NCBI GenBank assembly: GCA_963728475.1
Contig: CAVSKL010000002.1
Span: forward strand, 620,001 to 684,000
DNA: 64,000 nt
Origin: CAVSKL01 sp963728475 [NCBI: Candidatus Eiseniibacteriota bacterium]
GTDB lineage: Bacteria > Eisenbacteria > RBG-16-71-46 > JABDJR01
Reading direction: 5' to 3'
Shown here: one piece after another, positions 23,854-32,782 of the stretch
Position numbering within the stretch: position 1 is the first letter of the stretch
Layout of the letters: each line of letters opens with the position of its first letter
Made by a program: the position numbers and the translations under genes
The notes under the pieces: generated by a model
What the model saw: the letters and a program-made list of their open reading frames with translations, nothing else
The model's database searches: none
Told to the model about the DNA's origin: nothing

Positions 23854-24596
23854 CGCGCCTCCCCCCGCTCGGCCACCGTCACCAGCCGGGGGGCGGCCGG
23901 AGACCAGGCGGAGCCGTCGTAGTCGCCCAGGCTCGCGAGCGGGCGCCAGCCGCTCCGCTCCAGGAGACCGTTCAGGGTCTCTCGGTCGTACAAGGCCACC
24001 TCCTCGCGAAAGCGTTCGACCTCGGCGCCTTCGGCGTCGAGGATCACCAGGTCCTTCACCACCGCCCGGTCGTCGGCGCGGGAGACGATGCTCCGACGCT
24101 CCTCCACCCGGTAGCCCTCCACCCGGCGCACCGAGCGCGGGACCAGCCCCGCCCGCACCGCGGGAGCGTTCAGGTAATCCAGCACCAGGCGTCCGCCCGG
24201 CCGGGTCACCCGGGCGTACTCGGCCAGGAGCCGGACGTGGGCGTCGGGGGATTCGAAGTAACCGAAGGTGGTGAACATGCTGAGCACGGCTCCGAAGCGC
24301 CCGCCGGCGAAGGGAAGGTAGCGCATGTCGCACCGGACGAGCCGGCCCTCGAGGCCCGGCCGGCGCGCGGCCTCGGACAACAGCGCCCGCGACCGGTCGA
24401 CTCCGATCACCGCGCGGCCCGCCCCGGCGAGGATGCGCAGGTGCCGGCCCGGCCCGCACCCCACGTCGAGGACGGCGCCCGCGTCGGGCAGCCATGAAGC
24501 CACCGCCCCGATCGCGCGCTCGGCCTCCGACAGGTCCCGGTGGGGATAGAGCTTCAGGTACCAGGGGCCGAAGGCGCGATCGTACCAGGCAATCAT
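23850..24596 (-). CDS. Class I SAM-dependent methyltransferase in the bacillithiol operon
   Basis: The 248-residue product starts MIAWYDRAFGPWYLKLYPHR. It has the SAM-binding motif AVLDVGCGPGRHLRILAGAG, then VIGVDRSRALL and PGGRLVLDYLNAP. An upstream in-frame start at 24674 would add 26 residues that look unlike the family; ATG 24596 is better. It is coupled to bshC by an ATGA overlap. Its substrate is unknown; the position suggests a thiol-related or lipid substrate, but nothing in the sequence shows it. Confidence 0.78.
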   Translation of the reverse strand: MIAWYDRAFGPWYLKLYPHRDLSEAERAIGAVASWLPDAGAVLDVGCGPGRHLRILAGAGRAVIGVDRSRALLSEAARRPGLEGRLVRCDMRYLPFAGGRFGAVLSMFTTFGYFESPDAHVRLLAEYARVTRPGGRLVLDYLNAPAVRAGLVPRSVRRVEGYRVEERRSIVSRADDRAVVKDLVILDAEGAEVERFREEVALYDRETLNGLLERSGWRPLASLGDYDGSAWSPAAPRLVTVAERGEAR

Positions 24597-24704
24597 GGCA
24601 AAAACGCTAGCATGGGGCCGGGACCGCGGCAACGACGCCGGGAGACACGCGAAGGCGCCCCGGGACGCGGTCATCCCGGGGCGCCCACGCGGGCCGGTCC
24701 GCGG

Positions 24705-25037
24705 TTACTTGCCCAGGATCTCCTCGACTTTGCGCTGGAGCCGGTCCTTGGGAACCGCGCCGATCACCTGGTCCACCACCTGGCCGTTCTTGAAGAAGAG
24801 GAGGGTGGGGATCGAACGGATGTTGAACTGCGACGCCACCGAGGGGCTGTCGTCGGTGTTGACCTTGGCCACCTGGAGGCGGCCGGAGTAAGCCTCAGCC
24901 AGTTCCTCCACGATCGGGGCCACCAGGCGGCAGGGGCCGCACCAGGGCGCCCAGAAATCCACCATCACCGGCAACGCGGATTCCTTCACCGTGTTCGAAA
25001 AGTTGGCGTCGGTCAATTCCATGGTGTTCTTCGTCAT
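24705..25037 (-). CDS. trxA: Thioredoxin
   Basis: The 110-residue cytosolic thioredoxin has the WCGPC active site at residues 32-36 ([20 protein letters not shown]) and the cis-proline loop ([20 protein letters not shown]). It serves as a general disulfide reductant. It lies directly upstream of the methyltransferase-bsh operon on the same strand, so protein and low-molecular-weight thiol systems are grouped. Confidence 0.95.
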   Translation of the reverse strand: MTKNTMELTDANFSNTVKESALPVMVDFWAPWCGPCRLVAPIVEELAEAYSGRLQVAKVNTDDSPSVASQFNIRSIPTLLFFKNGQVVDQVIGAVPKDRLQRKVEEILGK

Positions 25038-25100
25038 GTCGTCTCGATCTCCTTTGGTTCGCGCGATGAGGAGGGCCGGCGGTCGATCCCGGCCGCGGGG

Positions 25101-25562
25101 TCAGGGGGGCCCCTTGCCTCCGCCCCCCGCCGTCGGGGGATTGGTCGATCCCTGCGTGAGCAGGAGGAACGTGGCCACCCCCGCGATGAGAGCGCCGGCC
25201 GCGAAGAAGACGCTGTTGTCGGAGGAACGGCCCTGTTCGGCTTCCACCGTCGCCACCTGGGACCAGGGGAGGTTCACCTCCTCGTACCGGTTGGTCACGT
25301 TGGTCCGGGCGGCATCCCCCGTTCCCTCGGTCTCCCGCGTGGTGTACCGCACCGTACCCTCCAGGGATTCCCCCTCCAGGTGCAGGGAGATGAAGGTGAG
25401 GGTCCGCCCGTCGACGGTGGTCACCCGGTACTCCTCGGCCGGCTTGGGATCCACGAGATCCTTGCGCTCCAGCGTCTTGGCTCCGCCCGCGCACCCCGTC
25501 TGGAGGGTGAACAGACCCAGGACCGCCCAGGCGGTGAGTTTTCGGACGTGTTGAAGCGCCAT
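25101..25562 (-). CDS. Small lipoprotein of unknown function
   Basis: The 153-residue product starts MALQHVRKLTAWAVLG and has a lipobox ending LQTGC, so it is a lipoprotein. The body (KPAEEYRVTTVDGRTLTFIS, NLPWSQVATVEAEQ) is short and beta-rich. A second hydrophobic segment lies near the C-terminus (SVFFAAGALIAGVATFLLLT), followed by a Gly/Pro tail. No domain recognised. It is upstream of trxA on the same strand. Confidence 0.6.
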   Translation of the reverse strand: MALQHVRKLTAWAVLGLFTLQTGCAGGAKTLERKDLVDPKPAEEYRVTTVDGRTLTFISLHLEGESLEGTVRYTTRETEGTGDAARTNVTNRYEEVNLPWSQVATVEAEQGRSSDNSVFFAAGALIAGVATFLLLTQGSTNPPTAGGGGKGPP

Positions 25563-25824
25563 TGCCCGTGACCTGCTGAAGCCCCTGTCGCTCATCATCG
25601 TAGCAGAAGCGGGGAGAAGGAGGCATCGAAGAGGGGGCGGGAGCGAGCCGGCGGGGCGGTCTCCACCGGGCCGGCGGGATGGGGAGCCGGGGCGGCAGTC
25701 GGGACCCGACCCGCCGCCGCCGCTAAGGAGGTCGAAAATACGGCTGCGGATCGCTGCTGCCTTGCCCTCCGCACCACCCCGTCCCCCCCCAAAACCGGCC
25801 GGTGTGGATCTTCGGCTTGAATTC

Positions 25825-25853
25825 AATTTATGCGCTGTTTCCGGAATTGTCAA
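25825..25853 (-). promoter_or_regulatory. Strong vegetative promoter upstream of the lipoprotein-trxA genes
   Basis: TTGACA (25848-25853), 17 bases, TAAATT (25825-25830) on the minus strand, in the only clearly AT-rich patch nearby. The leader to the lipoprotein ATG would be about 256 bases. The stretch between has no gene and no feature I can name. Confidence 0.65.
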
Positions 25854-25861
25854 CGGAAGGG

Positions 25862-26509
25862 CTATCGGAGCCGCTTGGGACCTCGAAAGGTGTTGCCCAG
25901 GCCGATCCGGTATTCCAGCCCTCCGCTCAACTCCACCGAGTCCACCGTGACCTGGTTGGAGTTGGACGGGTCCCCCTGGGACTCGGTGAAGAACGTGTCG
26001 CGCAGGTTCCCGCGGAGGCTGAGGTGCGAGGAGAGATCGGCCTTGAGCCCCCCGCCCAGGTGGAACGCGATGTGGGTCCGGTCGAGGCCGGCGGAGCCGG
26101 AGGTGAGGGCCCCTCCGCGCCGGACCGAGGCTCCCCCGCCCAGGTCGAGGAACGGATAGACCCGGGCATCCACCAGGGACCGGAAGTTGACCACGAACGA
26201 GGCCTCGATCTGGGTGAGACGGACCGAAACCCAGCGGTCCCCGTCCTTCACCTCGTTGGTGCCGGTGAGGAACACCAGCTCCCCGCCGAAGGCGTCGATG
26301 GGCGAGAACCCGGCGCGGCCCCCGTAGACCGGCGCGGTCCGGTGGCGGAGATCCAGCCCCTGGACCCCGCTCCGGTCCCAGTGCCAGACCCCCAGGGTGG
26401 GGGTGAGATAGACGTTGGGAATGGGGATCCACGCCTCGTCCGCGGCCGCGGAGCCCGCCGAGGCGAGGAGTCCCGTCAGGGCCAGGCCGATCAGCTTCCG
26501 TCCGTTCAT
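25862..26509 (-). CDS. Small outer-membrane beta-barrel protein
   Basis: The 215-residue product has a signal peptide (RKLIGLALTGLLASAGSAAA) and alternating amphipathic strands (YLTPTLGVWHWDRSG, VYPFLDLGGGASV, IAFHLGGGLKADLSSHLSLR) typical of an 8-stranded OmpA/OmpW-like barrel. The last strand reads LSGGLEYRIGLG. It ends without an aromatic terminal residue. Function unknown. It follows the subtilase gene on the same strand with a 73-base gap. Confidence 0.7.
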   Translation of the reverse strand: MNGRKLIGLALTGLLASAGSAAADEAWIPIPNVYLTPTLGVWHWDRSGVQGLDLRHRTAPVYGGRAGFSPIDAFGGELVFLTGTNEVKDGDRWVSVRLTQIEASFVVNFRSLVDARVYPFLDLGGGASVRRGGALTSGSAGLDRTHIAFHLGGGLKADLSSHLSLRGNLRDTFFTESQGDPSNSNQVTVDSVELSGGLEYRIGLGNTFRGPKRLR

Positions 26510-26582
26510 GGCTTGTTCTCCCCTCCTCGGCAGCCGCCTGCCGTGCCCCCGTCGCGATCGCGGCCGGGTCGCCGGACCGCGC

Positions 26583-29132
26583 TCAGGGGATTCTCACCAG
26601 TTTGACCGTCTGCGACAAGCCGCCGGCCCGGAAACGCATCCAGTAGAGGCCGGCGGGGGCGCGCCGCCCGCCGGCGCCGGTCCCGTCCCAGTCCACCGAG
26701 CCGCCGCTCGCCGCCGTCTCCCAGGATCGCAGGCGGCGGCCGGAGGCGTCGAACACCTCCACCCGCAGGGGGGTGCCGGCGGCGAACCCGTCGGTCCGGA
26801 AGGGCACCTCGACCTCGCCGGAGAAGGGGTTGGGCCGGGCGGGGCCGGCGGCCAGCGCCGGGCGGGCCACCGGCCCCGCCCACGAGGCCTCGGCCCACGC
26901 CGTCTCGACGCCGGTCCGCAAAAGCGCCCGGAGGCGGTAGCGGATCCCCGCCGAGGCCTCGTCGTCGGTGAAGAGATGGGGCCCGGATCCCGGGAAACGT
27001 CTCCGCTCGCGCCAGTCGCCCCCGGGAACGCGGCTCAGGAGCCGGAACTCCACCACCGGGTCCCCCTCCATCGCCTCCCAGGAGAGGACCGGCCGGCCGC
27101 CGGAGCCGGCCGCGATCGTGAGCTCGCGCACGCGGACCGGAACCAGGTTGGAGTCCACCAGCGCGGCGGCGTCCAGTTTTCCGAACCCGGCGGCGGGGTT
27201 GTAGACCGGCCCGGTGAACTCGTCCCCCCGGGCGGAGGAGATCACCCGGCTCCTCGCGGTCTCGGGGGTGATGTCCGGGTAGCGCTCGAGCAGCAACGCC
27301 AGCGCTCCGCTCAGGTGCGGAGCGGAGACGCTGGTCCCGGCGAAGACCGAGTGCTCGCCGTCGGCAAGGAAGGTGGGAGTGATCCGGAGGGCGAGGAGCG
27401 GGTCGAGCTGGTGCGAGAGCGAGGTGGCGATGATGAACCCCGGCGCCACCACCTCGGGCTTCAGCCGCCCGTCCCGGGTGGGGCCCCGGCTCGAGAACGG
27501 GGTCACCGGTCCCGGAGCGTAGTCGGCGGGATCGGCGCCGGCGGGCACCGCCACGTGGTGGACGGTCCCCCCCGCGTCGGTCCAGGCGTCCTTGGTGTTG
27601 AAGGAGCCGGCGGTGATCACCCGGCCGGCGGTGCCGGGCGAGGTGATCTCCTCGCCGGGATCCACCGCGTGCCCGGACCAGCGCACTTCCATGTCGTTGC
27701 CGGGATCGCGCGGCGCGTACCCGGCCACCCACAGGTCCACCACGCCCCCGGCCGGGGTCCCGTTCAGGTCCCGGAACACGATCCGCCAGGTGCCGGCGGC
27801 GGGCGGGGGGGCGGGACCGGTCTTGCCCTCGGGGACGAAGTCGGTGAGATCGAAGGCCACCTGGAGGTTGGAACCCAGGGGATCGGTGTCGAGGTGGGCC
27901 AGCGCCAGGGTGCCGCTTCCGGTGAGGGTGTCGGGTTGCTCCGCCCCCAGCCGGTAGGGGCCGAAGCGCTTCCCGGTGGGGGCGACCACCGTCACCTCGA
28001 AGCGGTCGGGATCGTGGTAATAGGCGTCCACGGTGAAGTAGTCGGCGTCGGTGGTGCGGGGGGAGTAGGGCCCCACCACCACGTCGGCGCTGTCCGCGCT
28101 CTGATGCGGCACGTGGAGCTCGGCGTGGACCCGGGTGTCGCCGTCGTTGCCGGCGGAGGCGGCCAGGAGCCTCCCCGCGCCCGCCAACCCGTCCAGGGCC
28201 ATGTCCAGCTCCGAGGTTCCGTCGTGCGGTCCGAACTGTGTGCCCAGAGAGAGGTTGACCACCGCGGGTTCACCTAACATCTGAGCCCGTTCGAACACAT
28301 AGGAGGCGCCGTCGATGATATCGGCGTCGGTGATCGTCCCGTCCTGGCCCAGCGCCACCACCACCAGGTCGGCCTCGGGGGCGACCCCCACGAACCGGTC
28401 GCGAAGGCTGTCCACGTCCGAGGCGCTCCCGTCCCCCGCCGCCACCCCCGCCACCCAGGTGCCGTGGCCGGGGACGTCGGTCCCCCGGGCATGGCCGGCG
28501 TCGATGTCGGAGGCGGACCATTCGCTCCCGTAGAGCGCGCTGCCCCCGACCGAGGGGGCGGGCCCGCCGCCGTCTCCCTGATCCCAGTAGTACCGGACGC
28601 GGGTGGTGCCGTCGGGATGGCGGAAGTCGTCGTGGGTGAGGTCCAGCCCCGAGTCGAGGATCCCCACCACCACCCCCTTGCCGGTGAGGCCGGTGAAGGC
28701 GTCCCCGTCCCGGGCGCGGAGCTCGCCGGCGTGGATGGCGGGAACCGACACGTCGAGCTGGGGGCGGACCGGCGCGGCCAGGGCGATCCGCTCCACCCCG
28801 GGAATCCGGGCCAGCGCCTCCACCGCGGCCGCCGGTCCGGCCGCCGTCCAGATTCCCCCGGCCCGGGTGCGAAGCCGGAGCCCCGCGCGCCGGAGGGCGG
28901 CGGGATCGGGGTCGCCGGTGATGAGGAGATCCACCCGCGCCGCGGAGGCGGCCCGCCCGAGGCCGGGGGCGATCGCCTCCTCGCCCCGGCCGGAGCGGTC
29001 CAGAGCCAGGCGGAGCCGGGCGCCGAGTGGGGCCTCGGGAGAGGCTGCGCCGGCCCTCAGGCCCGCGCCCACCGTGCCCAGCGCCGCCGCCAGGAGCGTC
29101 ATCGCAATCGGACCGAGAACTCGTCGTCGCAT
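26583..29132 (-). CDS. Secreted S8 (subtilisin-like) serine protease with FlgD-like tail
   Basis: The 849-residue product has a signal peptide and an inhibitor I9-like propeptide region (about residues 60-125). The subtilase domain carries the full triad: VGILDSGLDLTHDD (Asp160), VPGHGTWVAGVAAG (His223) and VFAGTSVSAPHLSGALALLL (Ser). A C-terminal beta domain (TWRIVFRDLNGTPAGGVVDL) is inserted before the Ser. The protein ends with LRVEVFDASGRRLRSWE, APAGLYWMRFRAG and VKLVRIP, a Por-secretion-like tail. The start ATG overlaps the mutS stop (TGATG). Confidence 0.88.
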   Translation of the reverse strand: MRRRVLGPIAMTLLAAALGTVGAGLRAGAASPEAPLGARLRLALDRSGRGEEAIAPGLGRAASAARVDLLITGDPDPAALRRAGLRLRTRAGGIWTAAGPAAAVEALARIPGVERIALAAPVRPQLDVSVPAIHAGELRARDGDAFTGLTGKGVVVGILDSGLDLTHDDFRHPDGTTRVRYYWDQGDGGGPAPSVGGSALYGSEWSASDIDAGHARGTDVPGHGTWVAGVAAGDGSASDVDSLRDRFVGVAPEADLVVVALGQDGTITDADIIDGASYVFERAQMLGEPAVVNLSLGTQFGPHDGTSELDMALDGLAGAGRLLAASAGNDGDTRVHAELHVPHQSADSADVVVGPYSPRTTDADYFTVDAYYHDPDRFEVTVVAPTGKRFGPYRLGAEQPDTLTGSGTLALAHLDTDPLGSNLQVAFDLTDFVPEGKTGPAPPPAAGTWRIVFRDLNGTPAGGVVDLWVAGYAPRDPGNDMEVRWSGHAVDPGEEITSPGTAGRVITAGSFNTKDAWTDAGGTVHHVAVPAGADPADYAPGPVTPFSSRGPTRDGRLKPEVVAPGFIIATSLSHQLDPLLALRITPTFLADGEHSVFAGTSVSAPHLSGALALLLERYPDITPETARSRVISSARGDEFTGPVYNPAAGFGKLDAAALVDSNLVPVRVRELTIAAGSGGRPVLSWEAMEGDPVVEFRLLSRVPGGDWRERRRFPGSGPHLFTDDEASAGIRYRLRALLRTGVETAWAEASWAGPVARPALAAGPARPNPFSGEVEVPFRTDGFAAGTPLRVEVFDASGRRLRSWETAASGGSVDWDGTGAGGRRAPAGLYWMRFRAGGLSQTVKLVRIP

Positions 29133-31723
29133 CACCGCGAACCTCCGTAGCGCGCTTTCCAACTGGCCAAGAGGGCCAGGGCCTCGATCGGGGTCATCGA
29201 TTCCGGGTCCAGCTCGCCCAGCTCCTCCACCAGCTCGTGCCCCACCGGCTCGAACAGGGTGAGCTGCGGGGTGGGCTCGGGGTCCCCGGCGCCGCGGCGG
29301 GCGAAACGGCCCGCCTCGAGCTGGGCCAGGACCTCGCGGGCCCGGGCCACCACCGCGGGAGGGAGCCCGGCCAGCTCCGCCACGTGGATCCCGTAGCTCT
29401 TGTCCGCCGCCCCCTCCACGATCTTCCGGAGGAAGATCACCTTGCCGTTCCACTCCTTGACCTGCACGTTCAGGTTCACCACCCGGGGGAGCCGTGCCGC
29501 CAGGGCGGTCAGCTCGTGGTAGTGGGTGGCGAACAGAGTGCGGGGACGGCCCCCCTCCCGTCCATGGAGATGTTCGGTCACCGCCCAGGCCAGGCTTAGC
29601 CCGTCGTAAGTGGAGGTCCCCCGGCCCACCTCGTCCAGCAGCACCAGGCTCCGGCCGGTGGCGGCGTTGAGGATGGTGGCGGTCTCCTCCATCTCCACCA
29701 TGAAGGTGGACTGGCCGCGGGCGATGTTGTCCGAGGCCCCCACCCGGGTGAACACCCGGTCCACGATGCCCATCCGCGCGCGGGCCGCGGGCACGAAGGA
29801 GCCGATCTGGGCCATCACCGCCAGCAGCCCGGCCTGGCGGAGGTAGGTCGATTTGCCGGCCATGTTGGGGCCGGTGATGATGGCGACCTGGCGGGTGCGC
29901 GCGTCCAGGTCCAGGTCGTTGGGGACGAACTCCCCCGCGGGGAGCAGCCGCTCCACCACCGGGTGGCGGGCCTCGGAGACGTCCAGCACCGGCTCCTCGA
30001 CCATCTCCGGCCGCGCGTACCGCCCCTCCCGGGCGACCCGGGCCAGGGCCAGGAGCACGTCGCTCTCCCCCACCGAGTCCGCCACCGCCTGGATGGCCGC
30101 GGCCTCGGCCACCGCCTCGGCGCGCAGCGCGCCGAACAGTTCGATCTCGAGCGCGCGGAGCTTCTCCTCTGCGCCCAGAATCCGCTCCTCCTCCGCCTTG
30201 AGCTCGGGGGTGACGTAGCGCTCGGCGTTGACCAGGGTCTGCTTGCGGAGGTAGCGCTCGGGCACCTTCTCGCGGTGGGAGGCGGTCACCTCCAGGTAGT
30301 AACCGAACACCTTGTTGAAACCCACCTTGAGGCTGGGGATCCCGGTGGCCTTGCGTTCGGTCTCCTGGAGCCGGGCGATCCACGCCTTCCCCCCACGGGC
30401 CAGATCCCGCAGCTCGTCCAGCCCCGCGTGGTACCCGGGGCGGAACGCCGTCCCGTCCCCCGGCGCCAGCGGAGGCTCGTCGGCGAGCGCGGCGGTGAGA
30501 CGCGCGCCGAGGGGGGAAAGATCGGGCGCGTCCGCCTCCATCCGGGCCAGGAGCGGGGCGCGGAAGGCGGCCAGCCGCGCCTTGAACTCGGGGACGGCCG
30601 CGGCGCTCTCCCCCAGCGCGCGCAGGTCGCGCGGCCCGGCCTTGCCGCCGGCCGCCTTCCCCAGGAGCCGCTCCAGATCGCGGAAGCGGCGGAGCGCGCC
30701 GGCGAGGGCGTCGCTCTCCTCGGAGCGGTTCACCAGTTCCTCCACCGCGTCCAGACGCGCCTCGATCCGCTCCCGCTCCAGCAGCGGACGTTCCAGGCGC
30801 GCGCGGAGCCGGCGGGCGCCGAGCCCGGTCAGGGTCCGGTCGAGCACGCCGAGGAGAGTGGGCTCGCGGGACTCGCCGGCGAGCGAACGGGTGATCTCCA
30901 GGTTCCGCCGGGTGGTCGGGTCGAGCACCATGTACTCGCGCACCCCCAGCCGGCGGATCCGCACCAGGTGGGCGAGCTCGGGGCCGCGCACCTCGCGCAG
31001 GTAATCGAGGAGGGCGCCTCCCGCCCCCAGGGCGGGCCCCAGGTCGTCGCAGTCGAACCCGGCCAGGCTCTGCACCCCGAACTGGGCGAGCAGCTCGCGG
31101 CGCCCGCGGGCCTCGTCGAACCACCAGCCGGGGCGGCGCACCGGCGCCGCCGCCTCCCGGGGAAGGTACGGGGCCTCGTCTCCGTCCGCGACCACCCACT
31201 CGGATACCGCGAGCCGGGCGGCGTCCTCCCCGAACCGCTCCAGGGGAACGTCCTCCAGGAGGAACTCCCCGGTGGTGATGTCGGCGGCGGCCAGCCCCAC
31301 CGTGTCCCGGGCCGGATGCATGGCGGCCACGTAGTTGCTGGCGGACTCGGGGACGAGGGCGTCGCTGAGGGCGGTGCCGGGGGTGACGATCTCGGTGATG
31401 CTTCGCTCCACCAGCCCCTTGCCCCGGGCGGGGTCGCCGGTCTGGTCGCACACCGCCACCCGGTGCCCCTTGCGCACCAGCCGGGCGATGTACCCCTCGG
31501 CGGCGTGGAACGGCACCCCGGCCATGGGAACGCCGTCCGCCTTGTTCTTGTCGCGGCTGGTGAGGGTGAGGCCGAGCTCGCGCGCGGCCAGCTCCGCGTC
31601 GGCGAAGAACATCTCGTAGAAATCGCCCATGCGGAAGAAGAGCACCGCGTCGGGGTGCTTCTCCTTGAAGGAGAGGTACTGGCGCATGACCGGCGTCTCC
31701 GCCGGGGGGCGGGCCCGGGCCAC
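29132..31723 (-). CDS. mutS: DNA mismatch repair protein MutS
   Basis: The 863-residue product recognises mismatches. The N-terminal mismatch-binding motif is LFFRMGDFYEMFFADA (Phe and Glu of FYE), followed by the connector, lever and clamp domains. The ATPase has Walker A TGPNMAGKSTYLRQ, the Walker B region SLVLLDEVGRGTSTYDGLSL and FATHYHELT. A C-terminal segment (PIEALALLASWKA) matches the usual end. The start is GTG 31723 with GGGAGG 9 bases upstream. No mutL lies in the window. It sits oddly between an SPOR-domain protein and a secreted protease. Confidence 0.96.
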   Translation of the reverse strand: MARARPPAETPVMRQYLSFKEKHPDAVLFFRMGDFYEMFFADAELAARELGLTLTSRDKNKADGVPMAGVPFHAAEGYIARLVRKGHRVAVCDQTGDPARGKGLVERSITEIVTPGTALSDALVPESASNYVAAMHPARDTVGLAAADITTGEFLLEDVPLERFGEDAARLAVSEWVVADGDEAPYLPREAAAPVRRPGWWFDEARGRRELLAQFGVQSLAGFDCDDLGPALGAGGALLDYLREVRGPELAHLVRIRRLGVREYMVLDPTTRRNLEITRSLAGESREPTLLGVLDRTLTGLGARRLRARLERPLLERERIEARLDAVEELVNRSEESDALAGALRRFRDLERLLGKAAGGKAGPRDLRALGESAAAVPEFKARLAAFRAPLLARMEADAPDLSPLGARLTAALADEPPLAPGDGTAFRPGYHAGLDELRDLARGGKAWIARLQETERKATGIPSLKVGFNKVFGYYLEVTASHREKVPERYLRKQTLVNAERYVTPELKAEEERILGAEEKLRALEIELFGALRAEAVAEAAAIQAVADSVGESDVLLALARVAREGRYARPEMVEEPVLDVSEARHPVVERLLPAGEFVPNDLDLDARTRQVAIITGPNMAGKSTYLRQAGLLAVMAQIGSFVPAARARMGIVDRVFTRVGASDNIARGQSTFMVEMEETATILNAATGRSLVLLDEVGRGTSTYDGLSLAWAVTEHLHGREGGRPRTLFATHYHELTALAARLPRVVNLNVQVKEWNGKVIFLRKIVEGAADKSYGIHVAELAGLPPAVVARAREVLAQLEAGRFARRGAGDPEPTPQLTLFEPVGHELVEELGELDPESMTPIEALALLASWKARYGGSR

Positions 31724-31725
31724 GG

Positions 31726-32781
31726 TCAGCGGCCTCCCTCCGGGACCACGCTGTAGCCCAGCCCCAGGGCCACTCCCAGGGAGTCGCCCACGCTCTCGGC
31801 GCGTCCCCGCCCGGCGAAGGAGCCGACCAGGACCCGGAAGAGCCCGTCGGCGCCCTTGGCCACCCGCACCGGATCGAAGCCCCGTCCCCGGACGGTGGCG
31901 GCCAGGGCCTCGGCGTTGTCCTGCACCTTGAACGCCCCCACCTGGAGGGTGAAGGCGGCGGCGGTGGTGTCGGCGGGGGTGCCGGGCGCGGGGACGGCCT
32001 CCGGAGGCGGGCCCCCCGCCGGGACCTCGGCCGCGCTCTCGCGAAGGCGGGACCGGGCCCGGGGAGCGGCGTAGGAACCCGGCGCCCGCCGGAGGATCTC
32101 CTCCCACGCCGCCACCGCGTCGTCGTGACGGCCCAGGTTCTCCAGGCACTCGGCCCGCTGGATGGCCGCGGTAGGCCACCAGCCGGGGCCGCCGTCGAGA
32201 TCGATCTCCACCTTGGCGTAGCGCGAGGCCGCCTCCTCCCACTGCCCGGCCAGGCGGTAGCTGTCCCCGATCGCCACCAGCGCACGCTGGCGGATGCCCC
32301 GGTTGCCCGACGCCGCCGCCCGTTCGAGCGCCTCGCGCGCCGCGGATCCGTCTCCCAGGGCCATGGCGGTGATCCCCTCCCACAGGCTCCCCTCCTCCTC
32401 CCGGCCGCGGTCGCGGGCCTCGCTGAACTCGTGGAGCGCCACCTCCAGGTTCCCCTGGGCGAACAGCGCTCTTCCGAGGTCGAGGTGGAGGGCGGCCTCG
32501 CGGGCCGGATCCTTTTCGCGGGAAAGGAGGTCGCGGAGCCGGCTCTGGTAGGCGGATCCGTCCACCTCGAGCTGGGCCCGCAGATACCCGGCGGCGGCGC
32601 GGTCGTCGGACCCGAGCGCGTCGGGAAGGGCCAGCAGGGAGTCCAGCGCCGCCCGGGCCCGGTCGCGGTCGCCCGAGGCGGCCAGGGCCCGCGCCCGGTC
32701 CAGGGTGGCGGCGCGTCCGGCCAGGGTCGTCCCCAGGACGAGGACCGCCGCCGCCGCCACGGCAAGGAGGAGGCGTCTCAC
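31726..32781 (-). CDS. TPR and SPOR-domain periplasmic protein
   Basis: The 351-residue product has a signal peptide (RRLLLAVAAAAVLVLGTTLA) and TPR-like helices (DLGRALFAQGNLEVALHEFS, AIQRAECLENLGRHDDAVAA). A Pro-rich linker follows, then a C-terminal SPOR domain (FTLQVGAFKVQDNAEALAAT, GLFRVLVGSFAGRGRAES). SPOR domains bind glycan strands lacking stem peptides at division sites. The mutS start follows within 3 bases. A division or envelope role is inferred from the SPOR domain. Confidence 0.82.
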   Translation of the reverse strand: MRRLLLAVAAAAVLVLGTTLAGRAATLDRARALAASGDRDRARAALDSLLALPDALGSDDRAAAGYLRAQLEVDGSAYQSRLRDLLSREKDPAREAALHLDLGRALFAQGNLEVALHEFSEARDRGREEEGSLWEGITAMALGDGSAAREALERAAASGNRGIRQRALVAIGDSYRLAGQWEEAASRYAKVEIDLDGGPGWWPTAAIQRAECLENLGRHDDAVAAWEEILRRAPGSYAAPRARSRLRESAAEVPAGGPPPEAVPAPGTPADTTAAAFTLQVGAFKVQDNAEALAATVRGRGFDPVRVAKGADGLFRVLVGSFAGRGRAESVGDSLGVALGLGYSVVPEGGR

Positions 32782-32782
32782 C

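Noticed and set aside
26583-32765. A single 2060-residue minus-strand open frame
   Set aside because: It joins the true subtilase frame to antisense-like sequence of mutS; the mutS and subtilase genes have their own starts and stops (TGATG overlap).
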